This document shows, piece after piece, positions 1 through 9,639 of a DNA stretch of 64,000 nucleotides (positions within the stretch are counted from its first letter, which is position 1; every line of letters starts with the position of its first letter). The position numbers and the translations under genes are program-made. The DNA is from Sneathiella sedimenti (lineage in GTDB: Bacteria; Pseudomonadota; Alphaproteobacteria; Sneathiellales; Sneathiellaceae). The notes under the pieces are model-generated. The model saw nothing but the letters and a program-made list of their open reading frames with translations, searched no databases and was not told the origin of the DNA. The stretch is taken from contig NZ_JAFLNC010000004.1 in assembly GCF_017313765.1 (NCBI RefSeq), positions 372,001 to 436,000 of the forward strand, in the 5' to 3' direction.

Positions 1-195
1 GGGGTTCATATCGCCCTCCGTGCCCGCAGCGAGGAGCTGGTCCTCGATGTCTACCAGACGGCGCTGACCAATGGCGGATATGATGCCGGCGCCCCCGCGC
101 CGCGTCAGGCCGTGCTCGGCCCCTATTTCGGTGCCTTCTTCAAGGACCCTGATGGAAACAAGGTCGAGATTTTGACCTTCCCCAAACCCGAGTAG
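1..195 (+). CDS. VOC-family (glyoxalase/bleomycin-resistance fold) protein, C-terminal fragment
   Basis: The window starts inside this gene, and 64 codons remain before the TAG at 193-195. The fragment ends with the pattern GPYFGAFFKDPDGNKVEI, typical of the last strands of a vicinal oxygen chelate domain; the closing glutamate is normally a metal ligand. The start and most of the fold lie outside the window, so substrate and enzyme class cannot be given. The hydantoinase-like gene begins 21 bases downstream on the same strand, so the two may be co-transcribed. The family call rests on a short C-terminal motif. Confidence 0.75.
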   Translation, partial: GVHIALRARSEELVLDVYQTALTNGGYDAGAPAPRQAVLGPYFGAFFKDPDGNKVEILTFPKPE

Positions 196-216
196 CCCGG
201 CGGGTATGGTGGCATA

Positions 217-2217
217 ATGGCGCTATTGCTGGGGATTGATACCGGAGGCACCTATACGGATGCCGTGCTGTTCGATGAGGAGCGGGGCGTGATCGCCAGC
301 GCCAAGTCTCTTACCACGCGGGCAAATTATGCCGTCGGTATCGGCAAGTCTGTGGCGGCCGTGGTCGCGGCGGAAAAGATTTCTCCCGCCGATATCGGTC
401 TTGTTTCCCTTTCGACAACGCTGGCGACTAACGCGCTGGTGGAGGGGCAGGGCGGCCGTGTCTGCCTGGTCATGATCGGTTTTGACGAGGCGGCGCTGGA
501 TCGCAATGGCCTGCGCGAAGCCCTGAAGGGTGATCCCGTCATATTTTTGGGCGGTGGGCATAACGGGCAGGGAGAGGCCGAGGTTCCGCTCGACGAGGCA
601 GCGCTTGCGGCGGAGCTCGCAGAAAAGGCGGGTCATGTCACGGCCTTTGCGGTTGCCGGCCTTTTCGCCATCCGCAACCCCGAGCATGAACTCCGGGTTC
701 GCGAACTAATTCTACAGCGGTCAGACAGCTACAGCGTCACGTGCAGTCATGAGCTTTCCAGCAAGCTCGACGGACCGCGGCGGGCGCTGACGTCTGTCCT
801 GAATGCGCGGCTGATCAATCTTATCCATCACCTGATCACCTCAAGCGAGTCCCTGTTCGCGGAGATGAAAATTGACGCGCCGCTGATGGTGGTGCAGGGG
901 GATGGCGCCCTGATCTCGGCGGAGATTGCCAAGGTGAAACCGATCGAGACGATCCTTTCCGGTCCGGCGGCAAGCCTTGTCGGCGCGGCCTACTTAAGCG
1001 GCGAGAAAAACGCGATTGTCTCGGATATCGGCGGGACGACGACAGATATTGCGGTTCTTGAAAACGGCAGTCCACGCCTTGATGCAGATGGCGCGACCGT
1101 TGGCGGCTGGCGCACCATGGTGGAGGCGGTGGCGATCCATACGGTCGGGCTTGGCGGGGATAGCGAGGTGGCGGCGGTCAAGTCCGGATTCGGGCTCGCG
1201 CTGGCGCTGGGGCCGCGGCGCGTGGTGCCGGTCAGTCTGCTCGCCGTGGACTATCCCGATCTTGTGCAGACCACACTGGACGCGCAACTGTTGCGGGAGC
1301 GATGGCAGGATAATTTTGGCCGCTTTGCCCTTGCGGTGGGTCGGGAAAGCGCGCATCTGGCCATCCTTTCTGATCTCGAAAGAGAGCTGCTCGCCGAGTT
1401 GCAGGCTGGACCAATGCCTTTGGAGAAGCTGGTCACGCGGAGAAAACAGGCGGCAGCGCTGGACCGGCTGGTGTCGGCGGGCCTGGTGATGATTGCCGGG
1501 CTGACGCCGTCAGATGCGGCGCATGTTCTGGGGCTGCACGAAGCCTGGGACCGGAGCGCGGCGGAAAAGGCGGCGACCCTCTTTGCCCGGCAAAAGGATG
1601 GGCGCGGTGTTCCGCTCGCCCGGTCGGCGACAGAGGTGAGTGACATGATTTTTAACGCGCTGGTGACCACATCGAGTGAGACATTACTCGCCGCGGCGCT
1701 GGGCAAGGATTCCTTACTGACGCCGGGCGAGGCAGTGACGGTTCTTCATGCGGCGCACAGGGAGGATCCCCATCCGCTGGTCAATGTGGATATTGGCCTT
1801 CGCCTGCCGGTTATCGGGCTCGGCGCGTCGGCCCATATCTACTATCCGGAGGTGGCGGCACGACTCAAGACAAGGGCCGTCATCCCCGGACATGCCGGTG
1901 TCGCCAATGCGGTGGGTGCGGTGGTAGGGCAGGTCCGTGTGAGTGCCCATGCCAGTATTTCCCCGACGGATAACGACGGCTATCGCCTTTATCATAGCGG
2001 AGAGCCGCTGGATTTTGCGAGCCTTGAGGCCGCGGCTGCCGAAGCGGAGAAATGCCTGACCTGTGAGGCGCGGGAACTGGCGATTGAGGCCGGGGCGGCG
2101 GAAATAAACACGAAGTTCGTCCGGCGAGATAATATCGCCCACATCAATGGTCAGGAAATGTTTGTCGAGAGTCTTCTCGACGTCACTGCCTTCGGACGGC
2201 CGCGGATCGCCCGTTAA
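217..2217 (+). CDS. Hydantoinase/oxoprolinase family protein (HyuA-like ATPase-fold subunit)
   Basis: The 666-residue product begins with the nucleotide-binding signature LGIDTGGTYTD (residues 5-15). It has a second phosphate-binding motif SDIGGTTTD near residues 269-277, the layout of the hydantoinase A N-terminal and core domains (acetate kinase/actin-like fold). Relatives hydrolyse 5-oxoproline, hydantoins or related cyclic amides using ATP. Those enzymes usually need a HyuB-type partner, and none is encoded here, so this is a stand-alone copy whose substrate I cannot infer. The ATG at 217 gives the expected N-terminus. Its stop overlaps by four bases the stop of the convergent Lrp-type gene. 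Confidence 0.85.
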   Translation: MALLLGIDTGGTYTDAVLFDEERGVIASAKSLTTRANYAVGIGKSVAAVVAAEKISPADIGLVSLSTTLATNALVEGQGGRVCLVMIGFDEAALDRNGLREALKGDPVIFLGGGHNGQGEAEVPLDEAALAAELAEKAGHVTAFAVAGLFAIRNPEHELRVRELILQRSDSYSVTCSHELSSKLDGPRRALTSVLNARLINLIHHLITSSESLFAEMKIDAPLMVVQGDGALISAEIAKVKPIETILSGPAASLVGAAYLSGEKNAIVSDIGGTTTDIAVLENGSPRLDADGATVGGWRTMVEAVAIHTVGLGGDSEVAAVKSGFGLALALGPRRVVPVSLLAVDYPDLVQTTLDAQLLRERWQDNFGRFALAVGRESAHLAILSDLERELLAELQAGPMPLEKLVTRRKQAAALDRLVSAGLVMIAGLTPSDAAHVLGLHEAWDRSAAEKAATLFARQKDGRGVPLARSATEVSDMIFNALVTTSSETLLAAALGKDSLLTPGEAVTVLHAAHREDPHPLVNVDIGLRLPVIGLGASAHIYYPEVAARLKTRAVIPGHAGVANAVGAVVGQVRVSAHASISPTDNDGYRLYHSGEPLDFASLEAAAAEAEKCLTCEARELAIEAGAAEINTKFVRRDNIAHINGQEMFVESLLDVTAFGRPRIAR

Positions 2218-2672
2218 GGCGTTTGCAGGGGTAGGGCGGTGGTGAACTTGATCTCCTCCATCGCGAAATTCGAACTGACATCGGAGAGATCGATCTCCCG
2301 GATCAGGCGATGATAGAACTTGTCATAGGCGGCGACGTCCGGGACCACCACTTTCAGCAGATAATCGATATCACCGCTCATCCGGTAGAATTCCATGATC
2401 TCGGGGAATTTATCGACCGTTTCGGCAAATTTGCGGAGCCAGTCCGCATCATGGCGGCTGGTCTTGATGGCAACGAAGACGGTGACCGGCAAGTTGAGCC
2501 TGTTCCGGTCGAGGAGGGTGACCTGCGCCCGGATGACGCCCGTCTCCTCCATCGACTTGATCCGCCGCCAGCAGACAGTGCGGGAGCAGCCGACTTTCTC
2601 GGCCAGGTCAGCGACGGCGATCGAGCTGTCCTGTTGCAGATGGGAGAGGATCTTGCGATCTATGGCGTCCAC
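2214..2672 (-). CDS. Lrp/AsnC family transcriptional regulator
   Basis: The 152-residue protein has an N-terminal winged helix-turn-helix (MDAIDRKILSHLQQDSSIAV...) and a C-terminal RAM/ligand domain with the motif MSGDIDYLLKVVVPD. It is a feast/famine regulator that would bind DNA as a dimer or octamer and sense an amino acid. The start is GTG at 2672, placed at the usual family N-terminus. The gene converges on the hydantoinase-like gene and may control it or itself; candidate dyads lie just upstream at 2704-2754. The specific effector is unknown. Confidence 0.92.
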   Translation of the reverse strand: MDAIDRKILSHLQQDSSIAVADLAEKVGCSRTVCWRRIKSMEETGVIRAQVTLLDRNRLNLPVTVFVAIKTSRHDADWLRKFAETVDKFPEIMEFYRMSGDIDYLLKVVVPDVAAYDKFYHRLIREIDLSDVSSNFAMEEIKFTTALPLQTP

Positions 2673-2703
2673 GGAAATTTATCCCTTATAAATGCAAAAT
2701 ATT

Positions 2704-2754
2704 GAAACGTATGTTTCATAATATAGGAATTTTGCGTTAATAAAAGGCAAAATT
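2704..2754. promoter_or_regulatory. AT-rich dyads upstream of the Lrp-type gene, possible operator
   Basis: Two inverted repeats lie 30-80 bases upstream of the Lrp-type start. One is GAAAC-GTAT-GTTTC at 2704-2717. The other is AATTTTGC ... GCAAAATT at 2728-2754 with an 11-base spacer. Lrp-type regulators usually autoregulate through AT-rich imperfect palindromes, so these are candidate operators. The evidence is symmetry and position only. Confidence 0.35.
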
Positions 2755-2822
2755 TCCGGTAAATATCGTTATGATTACCCCATATTAAAGCTGTGAGTGC
2801 AACCAGATACCGGATGAATAAC

Positions 2823-3086
2823 ATGACGATCCTGAACCTTTTTACCGATCATCCCGCTTCCGTGAATGAAAGCTATGTCGAGCATATGGAAATGTCCGGC
2901 ACATTTGCCGCCTGGTTGTTCGCTGCCGGATTCTGCGCCGCGGTTCATGCTGTCTTTCCATTCCTTTTTGAGAAAACAGGTAGCCGGATCATAACCAGAC
3001 TGCATAACCGGATGGTGACGGGACGGGTGACAAAGCCGACCCCCATGCCGCTGGCTCATCAGGCTCTCGACAGCGCGGCCTTGTAG
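2823..3086 (+). CDS. DUF6356 family small membrane protein
   Basis: The product reads MTILNLFTDHPASVNESYVE followed by a hydrophobic stretch (AAWLFAAGFCAAVHAVFPFLF) and GSRIITRLHNRMV. This is the DUF6356 pattern: an N-terminal FTxHPASVxESYxEH motif, one membrane segment and a TGSRxIxRLHxRM tail. Function is unknown for the family. Family members usually start a few residues before FTxHPAS, so I prefer the ATG at 2823. In-frame GTG 2793 and ATG 2814 are alternatives, and no start has a strong ribosome site. The upstream AT-rich region may be shared with the divergent Lrp-type gene. Confidence 0.75.
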   Translation: MTILNLFTDHPASVNESYVEHMEMSGTFAAWLFAAGFCAAVHAVFPFLFEKTGSRIITRLHNRMVTGRVTKPTPMPLAHQALDSAAL

Positions 3087-3264
3087 GGTTACCTGCTGGG
3101 CGAAATCGGTGCGTTTTTGAGGCCTGCTAAAGGTTGCTTATGGGGCTGATATCTTGTAGAACAAGCCAACCTTGACGATGGCTGAAATCGGCAGGGGAGT
3201 TTAATGGTTTTTTCTTTGCCGGGCGAATGTCTGGCATACTTAAGTTTATTCAGGAACCCCTGCC

Positions 3265-5976
3265 TTGAATGATGTAACGATACCTCCTTCCGATAACCAT
3301 ATCGTTCCGGTTACTATTGAAGAGGAAATGCGGCGGTCGTATCTCGACTATGCCATGAGCGTGATTGTCTCGCGTGCGCTTCCCGATGCCCGCGACGGGC
3401 TGAAGCCGGTGCACCGGCGGATCATTTACGCCATGTATGAGAATGGCTACACCTCCGACAAGGCATTCCGCAAATCCGCCCGCGTCGTCGGTGATGTGAT
3501 GGGTCGTTACCATCCCCATGGGGATAGCGCGATTTATGACGCCATGGTGCGTCTCGCGCAGGATTTCTCCATGAGCCTCAAGCTGGTCGAGGGGCAGGGC
3601 AACTTTGGCTCCATGGACGGCGACAAGGCGGCTGCCATGCGGTATACGGAGGCGCGCCTGCAAAAGGCCGCCGAGAGCCTGATCGATGACATCGACAAGG
3701 ACACCGTTGATTTCGTTAACAACTATGATGATAGCGAGCGCGAACCCTCTGTTCTGCCGGCACGCTATCCCAATCTTCTGGTCAATGGCGCCGGCGGTAT
3801 CGCTGTCGGCATGGCGACCAATATTCCGCCGCATAACCTGGGTGAAGTGGTCGACGGAGCGCTCGCGCTTCTCGAAAAACCGGAAATGGCCGTCGAAGAG
3901 CTTGTCGACTTTATTCCGGGTCCGGATTTCCCGACAGGCGGGACGATCCTCGGGCGAAGCGGATCTATCAGCGGTCTCACCACCGGGCGTGGCTCGGTTA
4001 TCATGCGGGCGAAAGTCGATATCGAGGAAATCCGCAAGGACCGCCAGGCGCTGATCGTGACCGAGATTCCCTACCAGATCAACAAGGCGCGACTGGTTGA
4101 GCAGATTGCCGATCTGGTACGGGCCAAGAAGATTGAGGGAATTGGCGACCTTCGCGATGAGTCGGACCGTCATGGTGTTCGCGTGGTTATCGAAATCAAG
4201 CGCGATGCGATGGCGGAAGTGGTGCTGAACCAGCTTTACCGCTTTACCTCGCTGCAAACCTCCTTCGGGGTGAACATGCTGGCGCTCAATAGCGGCAAGC
4301 CTGAGCTTCTCAACGTCAAGGAACTGCTGGAAGCCTTCCTGGATTTCCGCGAAGAGGTAATTTCACGGCGGACCAAGTTCCTGCTGGGCAAGGCACGGGA
4401 GCGGGCCCATGTCTTGATCGGCCTTGCAATCGCCGTTGCCAACATTGATGAAGTGATCAAATTGATCCGCGCCGCGCCCGATCCGGCTACAGCGCGCGCA
4501 GAGTTGATGGAGCGTGACTGGAATGCCGCCTCGGTGGAGCCTCTGATCCGGCTGGTTGATGATCCGGAATATGCGATCAGTGATAGCGGTACCTACCGTC
4601 TTTCAGAGGCGCAGGCCCGGGCGATCCTTGATCTCCGCCTGCAACGGCTGACCGCACTTGGTCAGAATGAAATCGGCGACGAACTGAAAGACCTGGGGAC
4701 TAAAATCCTCGACTATCTCGATATCCTTTCCAGCCGGCCGCGCCTGATCGGCATCATCCGCGACGAACTCCTCGAGATGAAGGAAAAATACGCGGTGCCA
4801 CGGCGCACCCGGATAGAGGAAAATGAGTTCGAACATGATATCGAGGACCTGATCCAGCGCGAGGATATGGTGCTGACGGTCAGTCACAAGGGTTATATCA
4901 AGCGCGTTCCGCTCTCGACCTACAAACCGCAGCGCCGCGGCGGCAAGGGCCGCGCCGGCATGCAGACCCGTGATGAGGATTTCGTGACGCAGGTGTTTGT
5001 GGTGAATACGCACACGCCTGTGTTGTTCTTCTCCTCCTTCGGGCGGGTATACAAGCTGAAAGTTTATCGTCTGCCGCAGGGCTCCCCACAGAGCCTCGGC
5101 AAGGCTATTATCAATCTCCTGCCGCTGGAGGAAGGGGAGGTTATCTACACCCTGATGCCATTGCCGGAGGAAGAGGAAAGCTGGTCCGAACTGGAAGTCA
5201 TGTTCGCGACCGCCAAGGGCAATGTCCGGCGCAACCAGCTCAGCGATTTCTCCAATGTGAAGTCGAATGGCAAGATTGCCATGAAACTGGATGAGGACGA
5301 CCAGCTGGTCGATGTCCGGATCTGTACCCCGGACTCCGATGTACTGCTCGCGGCAAAGGGCGGGAAATGCATCCGCTTCCGCGCGACCGATGTACGGTTG
5401 TTCAAGGGCCGGGATTCCAGTGGTGTGCGCGGCATGAAACTTGCCAAGGGCGACAGTGTTATCGGCATGTCTATCCTGAAATCCGTCGAGGCAGATACGG
5501 AAACCCGCGATGCCTATCTCAGGGCGCGCAGATCCGTGGATGAAGCCGGGAATGTCACGGATTACGGCAGCCTCACGCCGGAGCAATATGACGCTCTTCT
5601 GCAGGACGAGGAAGTCATTCTTGCGATCACCGAAAACGGCTATGGCAAGCGGACAAACGCCTATGAATATCGCGTCACCAATCGAGGCGGTCAGGGGATT
5701 ATCAACATTGAAACCTCCAGCCGGAATGGTGATGTTGTTGCCACCTTCCCGATCACGGAAGAGGAACAGATCATGCTAGTCACCAATGGTGGCAAGCTGA
5801 TCCGGACACCGGTTACCGATATCCGCATTGCTGGCCGGAATACGCAGGGGGTTACCCTGTTCAAGACCGCGCAAGGGGAACAGGTTGTCTCTGTTACCGC
5901 GCTTGCCGATGCCAAATCCGACGAAGACAACGGAGACGACGACACCGGGCCTGCCGACGAGGACGCGAGCGACTGA
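3265..5976 (+). CDS. gyrA: DNA gyrase subunit A
   Basis: This is the 903-residue breakage-reunion subunit of DNA gyrase. The catalytic tyrosine is Tyr127 in [11 protein letters not shown]. The quinolone-resistance region [13 protein letters not shown] keeps the sensitive-type Ser88 and Asp92 (E. coli Ser83 and Asp87). The GyrA box QRRGGKG lies at residues 556-562 and starts the DNA-wrapping C-terminal domain. A charged insertion around residues 735-780 resembles the one common in alphaproteobacterial GyrA. The start is TTG at 3265: an in-frame TAA at 3241 excludes a longer form, and AGGA at 3252-3255 is suitably spaced. The C-terminal tail is acidic. Confidence 0.98.
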   Translation: MNDVTIPPSDNHIVPVTIEEEMRRSYLDYAMSVIVSRALPDARDGLKPVHRRIIYAMYENGYTSDKAFRKSARVVGDVMGRYHPHGDSAIYDAMVRLAQDFSMSLKLVEGQGNFGSMDGDKAAAMRYTEARLQKAAESLIDDIDKDTVDFVNNYDDSEREPSVLPARYPNLLVNGAGGIAVGMATNIPPHNLGEVVDGALALLEKPEMAVEELVDFIPGPDFPTGGTILGRSGSISGLTTGRGSVIMRAKVDIEEIRKDRQALIVTEIPYQINKARLVEQIADLVRAKKIEGIGDLRDESDRHGVRVVIEIKRDAMAEVVLNQLYRFTSLQTSFGVNMLALNSGKPELLNVKELLEAFLDFREEVISRRTKFLLGKARERAHVLIGLAIAVANIDEVIKLIRAAPDPATARAELMERDWNAASVEPLIRLVDDPEYAISDSGTYRLSEAQARAILDLRLQRLTALGQNEIGDELKDLGTKILDYLDILSSRPRLIGIIRDELLEMKEKYAVPRRTRIEENEFEHDIEDLIQREDMVLTVSHKGYIKRVPLSTYKPQRRGGKGRAGMQTRDEDFVTQVFVVNTHTPVLFFSSFGRVYKLKVYRLPQGSPQSLGKAIINLLPLEEGEVIYTLMPLPEEEESWSELEVMFATAKGNVRRNQLSDFSNVKSNGKIAMKLDEDDQLVDVRICTPDSDVLLAAKGGKCIRFRATDVRLFKGRDSSGVRGMKLAKGDSVIGMSILKSVEADTETRDAYLRARRSVDEAGNVTDYGSLTPEQYDALLQDEEVILAITENGYGKRTNAYEYRVTNRGGQGIINIETSSRNGDVVATFPITEEEQIMLVTNGGKLIRTPVTDIRIAGRNTQGVTLFKTAQGEQVVSVTALADAKSDEDNGDDDTGPADEDASD

Positions 5977-6038
5977 GATGGCGCGCCTAGAATATAAAGC
6001 TAACAAATAGAAGTAGCGAAGAAAGGGAAGGAAGTTTC

Positions 6039-6551
6039 ATGTCGAAAAATCGCGTAGGACTATATCCGGGGACGTTTGATCCGATTACGGTGGGTCACTA
6101 TGACATTATCCGCCGGGCGTCGAAGCTGGTCGATACGCTGGTGATAGGTGTGGCGATGAACCCGGGGAAGAATCCTCTCTTTACCGTCGAAGAACGGGTT
6201 GAGATGGTCGAAAAGATGACCGAGGAATTTCCGGGGACCAATTTCCAGGTTAAACCCTTCAACAACCTGTTGATGCATTTTGCGGAACAGGTTGGTGCGG
6301 CCATCATTATCCGCGGGCTTCGGGCCGTGTCCGACTTTGAGTATGAGTTCCAGATGGTCGGCATGAACCGGCGGCTGAACTCGGAGATCGAGACGGTCTT
6401 CCTGATGGCCTCCGACCAGCATCAGTTCATTGCCTCCAGCCTGGTCAAGGAAATTGCCCTGCTGAACGGTGATATCACGAAATTTGTATCGGCGACGACA
6501 GCCAAGAAAATTGTCGATCGCGTCGAGCTTATTCACAACAATTCGAAATAG
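6039..6551 (+). CDS. coaD: Pantetheine-phosphate adenylyltransferase
   Basis: The 170-residue enzyme transfers AMP from ATP to 4'-phosphopantetheine, the penultimate step of coenzyme A synthesis. It shows the nucleotidyltransferase signature GLYPGTFDPITVGH with the T/HxGH box at residues 17-20. The C-terminal FIASSLVKEIA corresponds to the ISSxxVR nucleotide-binding loop. Length is normal. It follows gyrA by 62 bases and precedes the cyclophilin gene by 49, so the three are probably co-transcribed. A GGAAGG stretch precedes the ATG. Confidence 0.97.
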   Translation: MSKNRVGLYPGTFDPITVGHYDIIRRASKLVDTLVIGVAMNPGKNPLFTVEERVEMVEKMTEEFPGTNFQVKPFNNLLMHFAEQVGAAIIIRGLRAVSDFEYEFQMVGMNRRLNSEIETVFLMASDQHQFIASSLVKEIALLNGDITKFVSATTAKKIVDRVELIHNNSK

Positions 6552-6600
6552 GTTAAATTTTATCGCGGGGCTGTACGCGCGCGGACAACAGGAGAAAGTT

Positions 6601-7083
6601 ATGGCACGAGACCTAGAAAACACCCTCTATCTTGAAACGAAGGATGGCCGTGTCATCATCGAGATGCGCCCCGATCTGGCGCCGAACCATGTCGCACGCA
6701 TCAAGGAGCTGGCGCGGCAGGGTTTTTATGATGGCATCGTCTTCCACCGGGTGATTGACGGGTTTATGGCGCAAACAGGTTGTCCGAACGGTACCGGCAC
6801 AGGTGGTTCGGGGCAAAATCTTACCGCTGAATTTTCCGGTGAAGCCCATATTGAGGGTACCTGTTCCATGGCCCGCGCGGGTCATCCCGACAGCGCAGAC
6901 AGCCAGTTCTTCATCATGTTCGACCGGGCGCCGCACCTGGATAGCCAGTATTCCATCTGGGGTCAGGTGGTCGAGGGCATGGATGCCGTGCACAAGATCA
7001 AAAAAGGTAACAGCATGGACAACGGTTCCGTCAAGGACCCGGATAAGATCATCAGTCTCAAGGTTGCGGCTGACGTCGAGTAG
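6601..7083 (+). CDS. Cyclophilin-type peptidyl-prolyl cis-trans isomerase
   Basis: The 160-residue cytoplasmic cyclophilin catalyses cis-trans isomerisation of proline peptide bonds. It contains the catalytic-arginine motif FHRVIDGFMAQTG and the core SADSQFFIMFDRAPHLD. No signal peptide is visible. The reading frame is open upstream into coaD, but the ATG at 6601 has the ribosome site CAGGAGAAAG and gives the normal family N-terminus (ARDLENTLYLETKDGRV). A strong hairpin terminator follows 19 bases after the stop, so this gene ends the gyrA-coaD-ppi unit. Confidence 0.93.
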   Translation: MARDLENTLYLETKDGRVIIEMRPDLAPNHVARIKELARQGFYDGIVFHRVIDGFMAQTGCPNGTGTGGSGQNLTAEFSGEAHIEGTCSMARAGHPDSADSQFFIMFDRAPHLDSQYSIWGQVVEGMDAVHKIKKGNSMDNGSVKDPDKIISLKVAADVE

Positions 7084-7102
7084 CATATTAGTATTTCCAG
7101 AC

Positions 7103-7141
7103 ACGAACGGCTTGGTCTTCCAAGTCGTTCGTTTGCGTTTT
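7103..7141 (+). terminator. Rho-independent terminator after the cyclophilin gene
   Basis: ACGAACGGCTTGG at 7103-7115 pairs with CCAAGTCGTTCGT at 7120-7132 (13 pairs, one G-U) around a TCTT loop. The T-rich tail TTGCGTTTT follows. It separates the cyclophilin gene from queA. Confidence 0.85.
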
Positions 7142-7172
7142 GGAGCAAATTATAGGGACCCGATCCTGAGTC

Positions 7173-8204
7173 ATGAAAGTCGAAGCATTTGATTTTACGC
7201 TGCCGCCGGAGCTGATCGCCGATCGCCCCGCGGTTCCGCGTGAGGCGGCAAAGCTGCTCGTGGTTGGCGAGACGCTCGGCGATCATCATGTTGCGGATCT
7301 GCCCGATCTGCTGCGGGAAGGGGATTTGCTGGTCTTCAACGACACCAAGGTGATTCCGGCGCGACTGCGCGGGACACGGCGGTCTGCGAAGATTGAGGTG
7401 ACGCTCCACAAGAATGTAACCGCCGATAGCTGGCACGCCTTCGCAAAACCGGCGAAAAAGCTGAAAGTCAGCGATGTTATCGAATTCTCCCGCGGCTTTA
7501 CCGCGTTGGTGACGGATAAATACGACGGGGGAGAGGTGGCCCTTGCTTTCTCCGCCTCCGGTCCCAAGTTGATGGAAAAGCTGATGGAGCATGGGGAAAT
7601 ACCGCTTCCGCCCTATATCAGCAGCCTGCGGGCCGTCGATGAACAGGACAAGCGCGATTACCAAACCATCTTCGCAAAAGACGAAGGGGCGGTTGCCGCA
7701 CCGACGGCGGGCCTGCATTTCACCGAAGGGTTGCTGGCGGCATTTGCGGAAAAAAAAATTGATATGGTGACGACGACTCTGCATGTCGGCGCGGGGACGT
7801 TCCTGCCGGTGAAAGTCGACGATACCGACGATCACAAGATGCATGCGGAGCGGGGCTTCCTGAACGCGGAGACAGCACGGAAAATCAACGAGACCCGCTC
7901 GCGCGGCGGACGGATCGTCTCGGTAGGGACGACCAGTCTGCGCCTCCTTGAGAGCGCGGCGGATGAGGCGGGCGTTCTGCACCCTTTCGAGGGGGAGACG
8001 GATATTTTTATCACGCCCGGCTATCGTTTCAAGGCGATCGATTTGTTGATCACGAATTTCCATTTGCCGAAATCGACCCTGTTTATGCTGGTCTCCGCCT
8101 TTTCCGGACTTGAGACCATGAAGGCGGCCTATGCCCATGCAATTGCGGAAAAATACCGTTTTTATTCCTATGGCGACTGTTCGCTGCTATACCCGAAACC
8201 ATGA
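7173..8204 (+). CDS. queA: S-adenosylmethionine:tRNA ribosyltransferase-isomerase
   Basis: The 343-residue enzyme transfers and isomerises the ribosyl group of SAM onto 7-aminomethyl-7-deazaguanine in tRNA, giving epoxyqueuosine. Recognisable motifs are the N-terminal [15 protein letters not shown], the central [17 protein letters not shown], and [18 protein letters not shown] near the C-terminus. It overlaps the downstream tgt start by four bases (ATGA), so the two queuosine genes are translationally coupled. Length is standard. Confidence 0.97.
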   Translation: MKVEAFDFTLPPELIADRPAVPREAAKLLVVGETLGDHHVADLPDLLREGDLLVFNDTKVIPARLRGTRRSAKIEVTLHKNVTADSWHAFAKPAKKLKVSDVIEFSRGFTALVTDKYDGGEVALAFSASGPKLMEKLMEHGEIPLPPYISSLRAVDEQDKRDYQTIFAKDEGAVAAPTAGLHFTEGLLAAFAEKKIDMVTTTLHVGAGTFLPVKVDDTDDHKMHAERGFLNAETARKINETRSRGGRIVSVGTTSLRLLESAADEAGVLHPFEGETDIFITPGYRFKAIDLLITNFHLPKSTLFMLVSAFSGLETMKAAYAHAIAEKYRFYSYGDCSLLYPKP

Positions 8205-9331
8205 CAAACGCATTTGAATTCAACATCACCGCCACCGACGGCGCGGCCCGGCGCGGCACCCTGAAAACGGCGCATGGGGAAATCCGTACACCGGCCTTCA
8301 TGCCTGTCGGGACGGCGGCGACCGTGAAAGGGATGACGCCGGAGGCCGTGCGGGAGACAGGCGCCGATATCCTTCTTGGCAATACCTATCACCTGATGCT
8401 GCGACCCGGATCTGAGCGGGTGAGGCGGCTCGGTGGCTTGCACAAATTCATGAACTGGGAACGGCCGATCCTAACCGACAGCGGCGGCTTCCAGGTGATG
8501 TCGCTCAATGAGCTACGCAAGATTGATGAAAATGGCGTCACCTTCAAGTCCCATATCGATGGGCAGCGGTTCGAGTTGACGCCGGAACGATCCATGCAGA
8601 TCCAGAATGATCTCGACGCCACGATCACCATGGCCTTCGATGAATGCACACCTTATCCGGCAACGGAAGAGGTCGCCGCGAGTTCCATGCGCCGCTCCAT
8701 GCGCTGGGCTGAGCGCTCCCGCGAGGCTTATGAGCAAAGGGCCGGCTATGGCCTGTTCGGGATTGTGCAGGGGTCGACCTATGAGGATTTGCGGCTGGAA
8801 TCCATTGCGGCACTGACCGGTATCGGGTTTGAGGGATATGCTGTTGGCGGTCTTGCGGTTGGTGAGGGACAGGCGGAGATGTTCCGCACACTGGAGTTTA
8901 CGACACCGGCACTTCCGCAAGACAAGCCCCGGTACCTGATGGGCGTCGGCAAGCCCGATGACCTTGTGGGCGGTGTGATGCGCGGTATCGACATGTTTGA
9001 CTGTGTGCTGCCGACCCGGTCGGGCCGAAATGCGCAAGGCTTCACCCGCTATGGCACGGTCAATATCCGCAATGCCCGCCATGCGGATGATCCGCGCCCT
9101 CTCGATGAGCGATGCGCCTGCCCGGCCTGCCGGAATTACAGCCGCGGCTATCTTCATCACCTGTTCAAGGCCAAGGAGATGCTGGGTTCCATGCTGCTGA
9201 CCTGGCATAATCTGCATTATTATCAGGAAGTCATGGCCGGCATGCGCGGCGCGATCGAAGACGGCAGGCTCGCAGATTTTGCGCTCGATTTCTTCGCCAT
9301 GCAGGCGCAGGGAGATATCGAGCCGGTTTAG
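8201..9331 (+). CDS. tgt: tRNA-guanine transglycosylase
   Basis: The 376-residue enzyme exchanges guanine-34 of GUN-anticodon tRNAs for the queuosine precursor preQ1. The substrate-binding aspartate sits in [12 protein letters not shown] and the nucleophile region is [16 protein letters not shown]. The zinc site is complete: Cys305, Cys307, Cys310 and, with the E. coli spacing, His336 (TWHNLHYY). It forms a coupled pair with queA through an ATGA overlap. No clear terminator follows; the next 308 bases are gene-free. Confidence 0.97.
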   Translation: MTNAFEFNITATDGAARRGTLKTAHGEIRTPAFMPVGTAATVKGMTPEAVRETGADILLGNTYHLMLRPGSERVRRLGGLHKFMNWERPILTDSGGFQVMSLNELRKIDENGVTFKSHIDGQRFELTPERSMQIQNDLDATITMAFDECTPYPATEEVAASSMRRSMRWAERSREAYEQRAGYGLFGIVQGSTYEDLRLESIAALTGIGFEGYAVGGLAVGEGQAEMFRTLEFTTPALPQDKPRYLMGVGKPDDLVGGVMRGIDMFDCVLPTRSGRNAQGFTRYGTVNIRNARHADDPRPLDERCACPACRNYSRGYLHHLFKAKEMLGSMLLTWHNLHYYQEVMAGMRGAIEDGRLADFALDFFAMQAQGDIEPV

Positions 9332-9639
9332 CGCTGGACTGGAAGGGGAGGTATGGTAATCGAAGCCATCCTTGCCTTTGAGGGGAGGGGGTGGAATCGG
9401 CAAAAACAGCTTCGATCAACCTTGGACAGCTTTATCATCAGGCCAGTAGTCTTAACATCGCGTTAATTTTAACTGAGGCGGAAAGATTGACGGCGGGAAG
9501 GCATGCGAATTGCCTTTTTCTAATGCAAGTTAACCATGTTTGTTAAGTCGCCGGAAACGGATAGCGGATATTCACCTGGGTGAAAATTCGAATCTCCAAT
9601 AATTCTTCATCGAATCTCCCTTGCAAATTCCAGGAAGCG
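9332..9639. other. Gene-free interval between convergent genes, with CtrA-like and GANTC motifs
   Basis: This interval lies between the ends of tgt and the convergent membrane-protein gene, so it should need no promoter. It nevertheless holds a perfect TTAA-N7-TTAA site (9452-9466), a TTAACCAT-N5-TTAA element (9530-9546), and two copies of TCGAATCTCC (9588-9597 and 9610-9619), each containing a GANTC sequence. No convincing coding frame exists: a 37-codon ATG frame at 9353 ends inside the CtrA-like site. A small RNA or chromosome-organisation role is possible but not shown. Confidence 0.5.
9452..9466. promoter_or_regulatory. CtrA-like site TTAA-N7-TTAA
   Basis: TTAACATCGCGTTAA matches the full CtrA consensus of alphaproteobacteria with seven bases between half-sites. 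It lies between two convergent genes, so its target is unclear. Confidence 0.45.

Noticed and set aside
4603-5586. Long antisense frame (327 codons) inside gyrA
   Set aside because: It is a mirror of the high-GC third-position pattern of gyrA; no ribosome site and no protein motif.
7431-7446. TGGCACG sequence inside queA as a sigma-54 promoter
   Set aside because: The -12 GC is not at the required spacing and the site is inside a housekeeping gene.
9353-9466. 37-codon frame after tgt with GGGGAGG upstream
   Set aside because: The ribosome site is too close to the ATG and the stop falls inside the CtrA-like site; the peptide has no conserved look.
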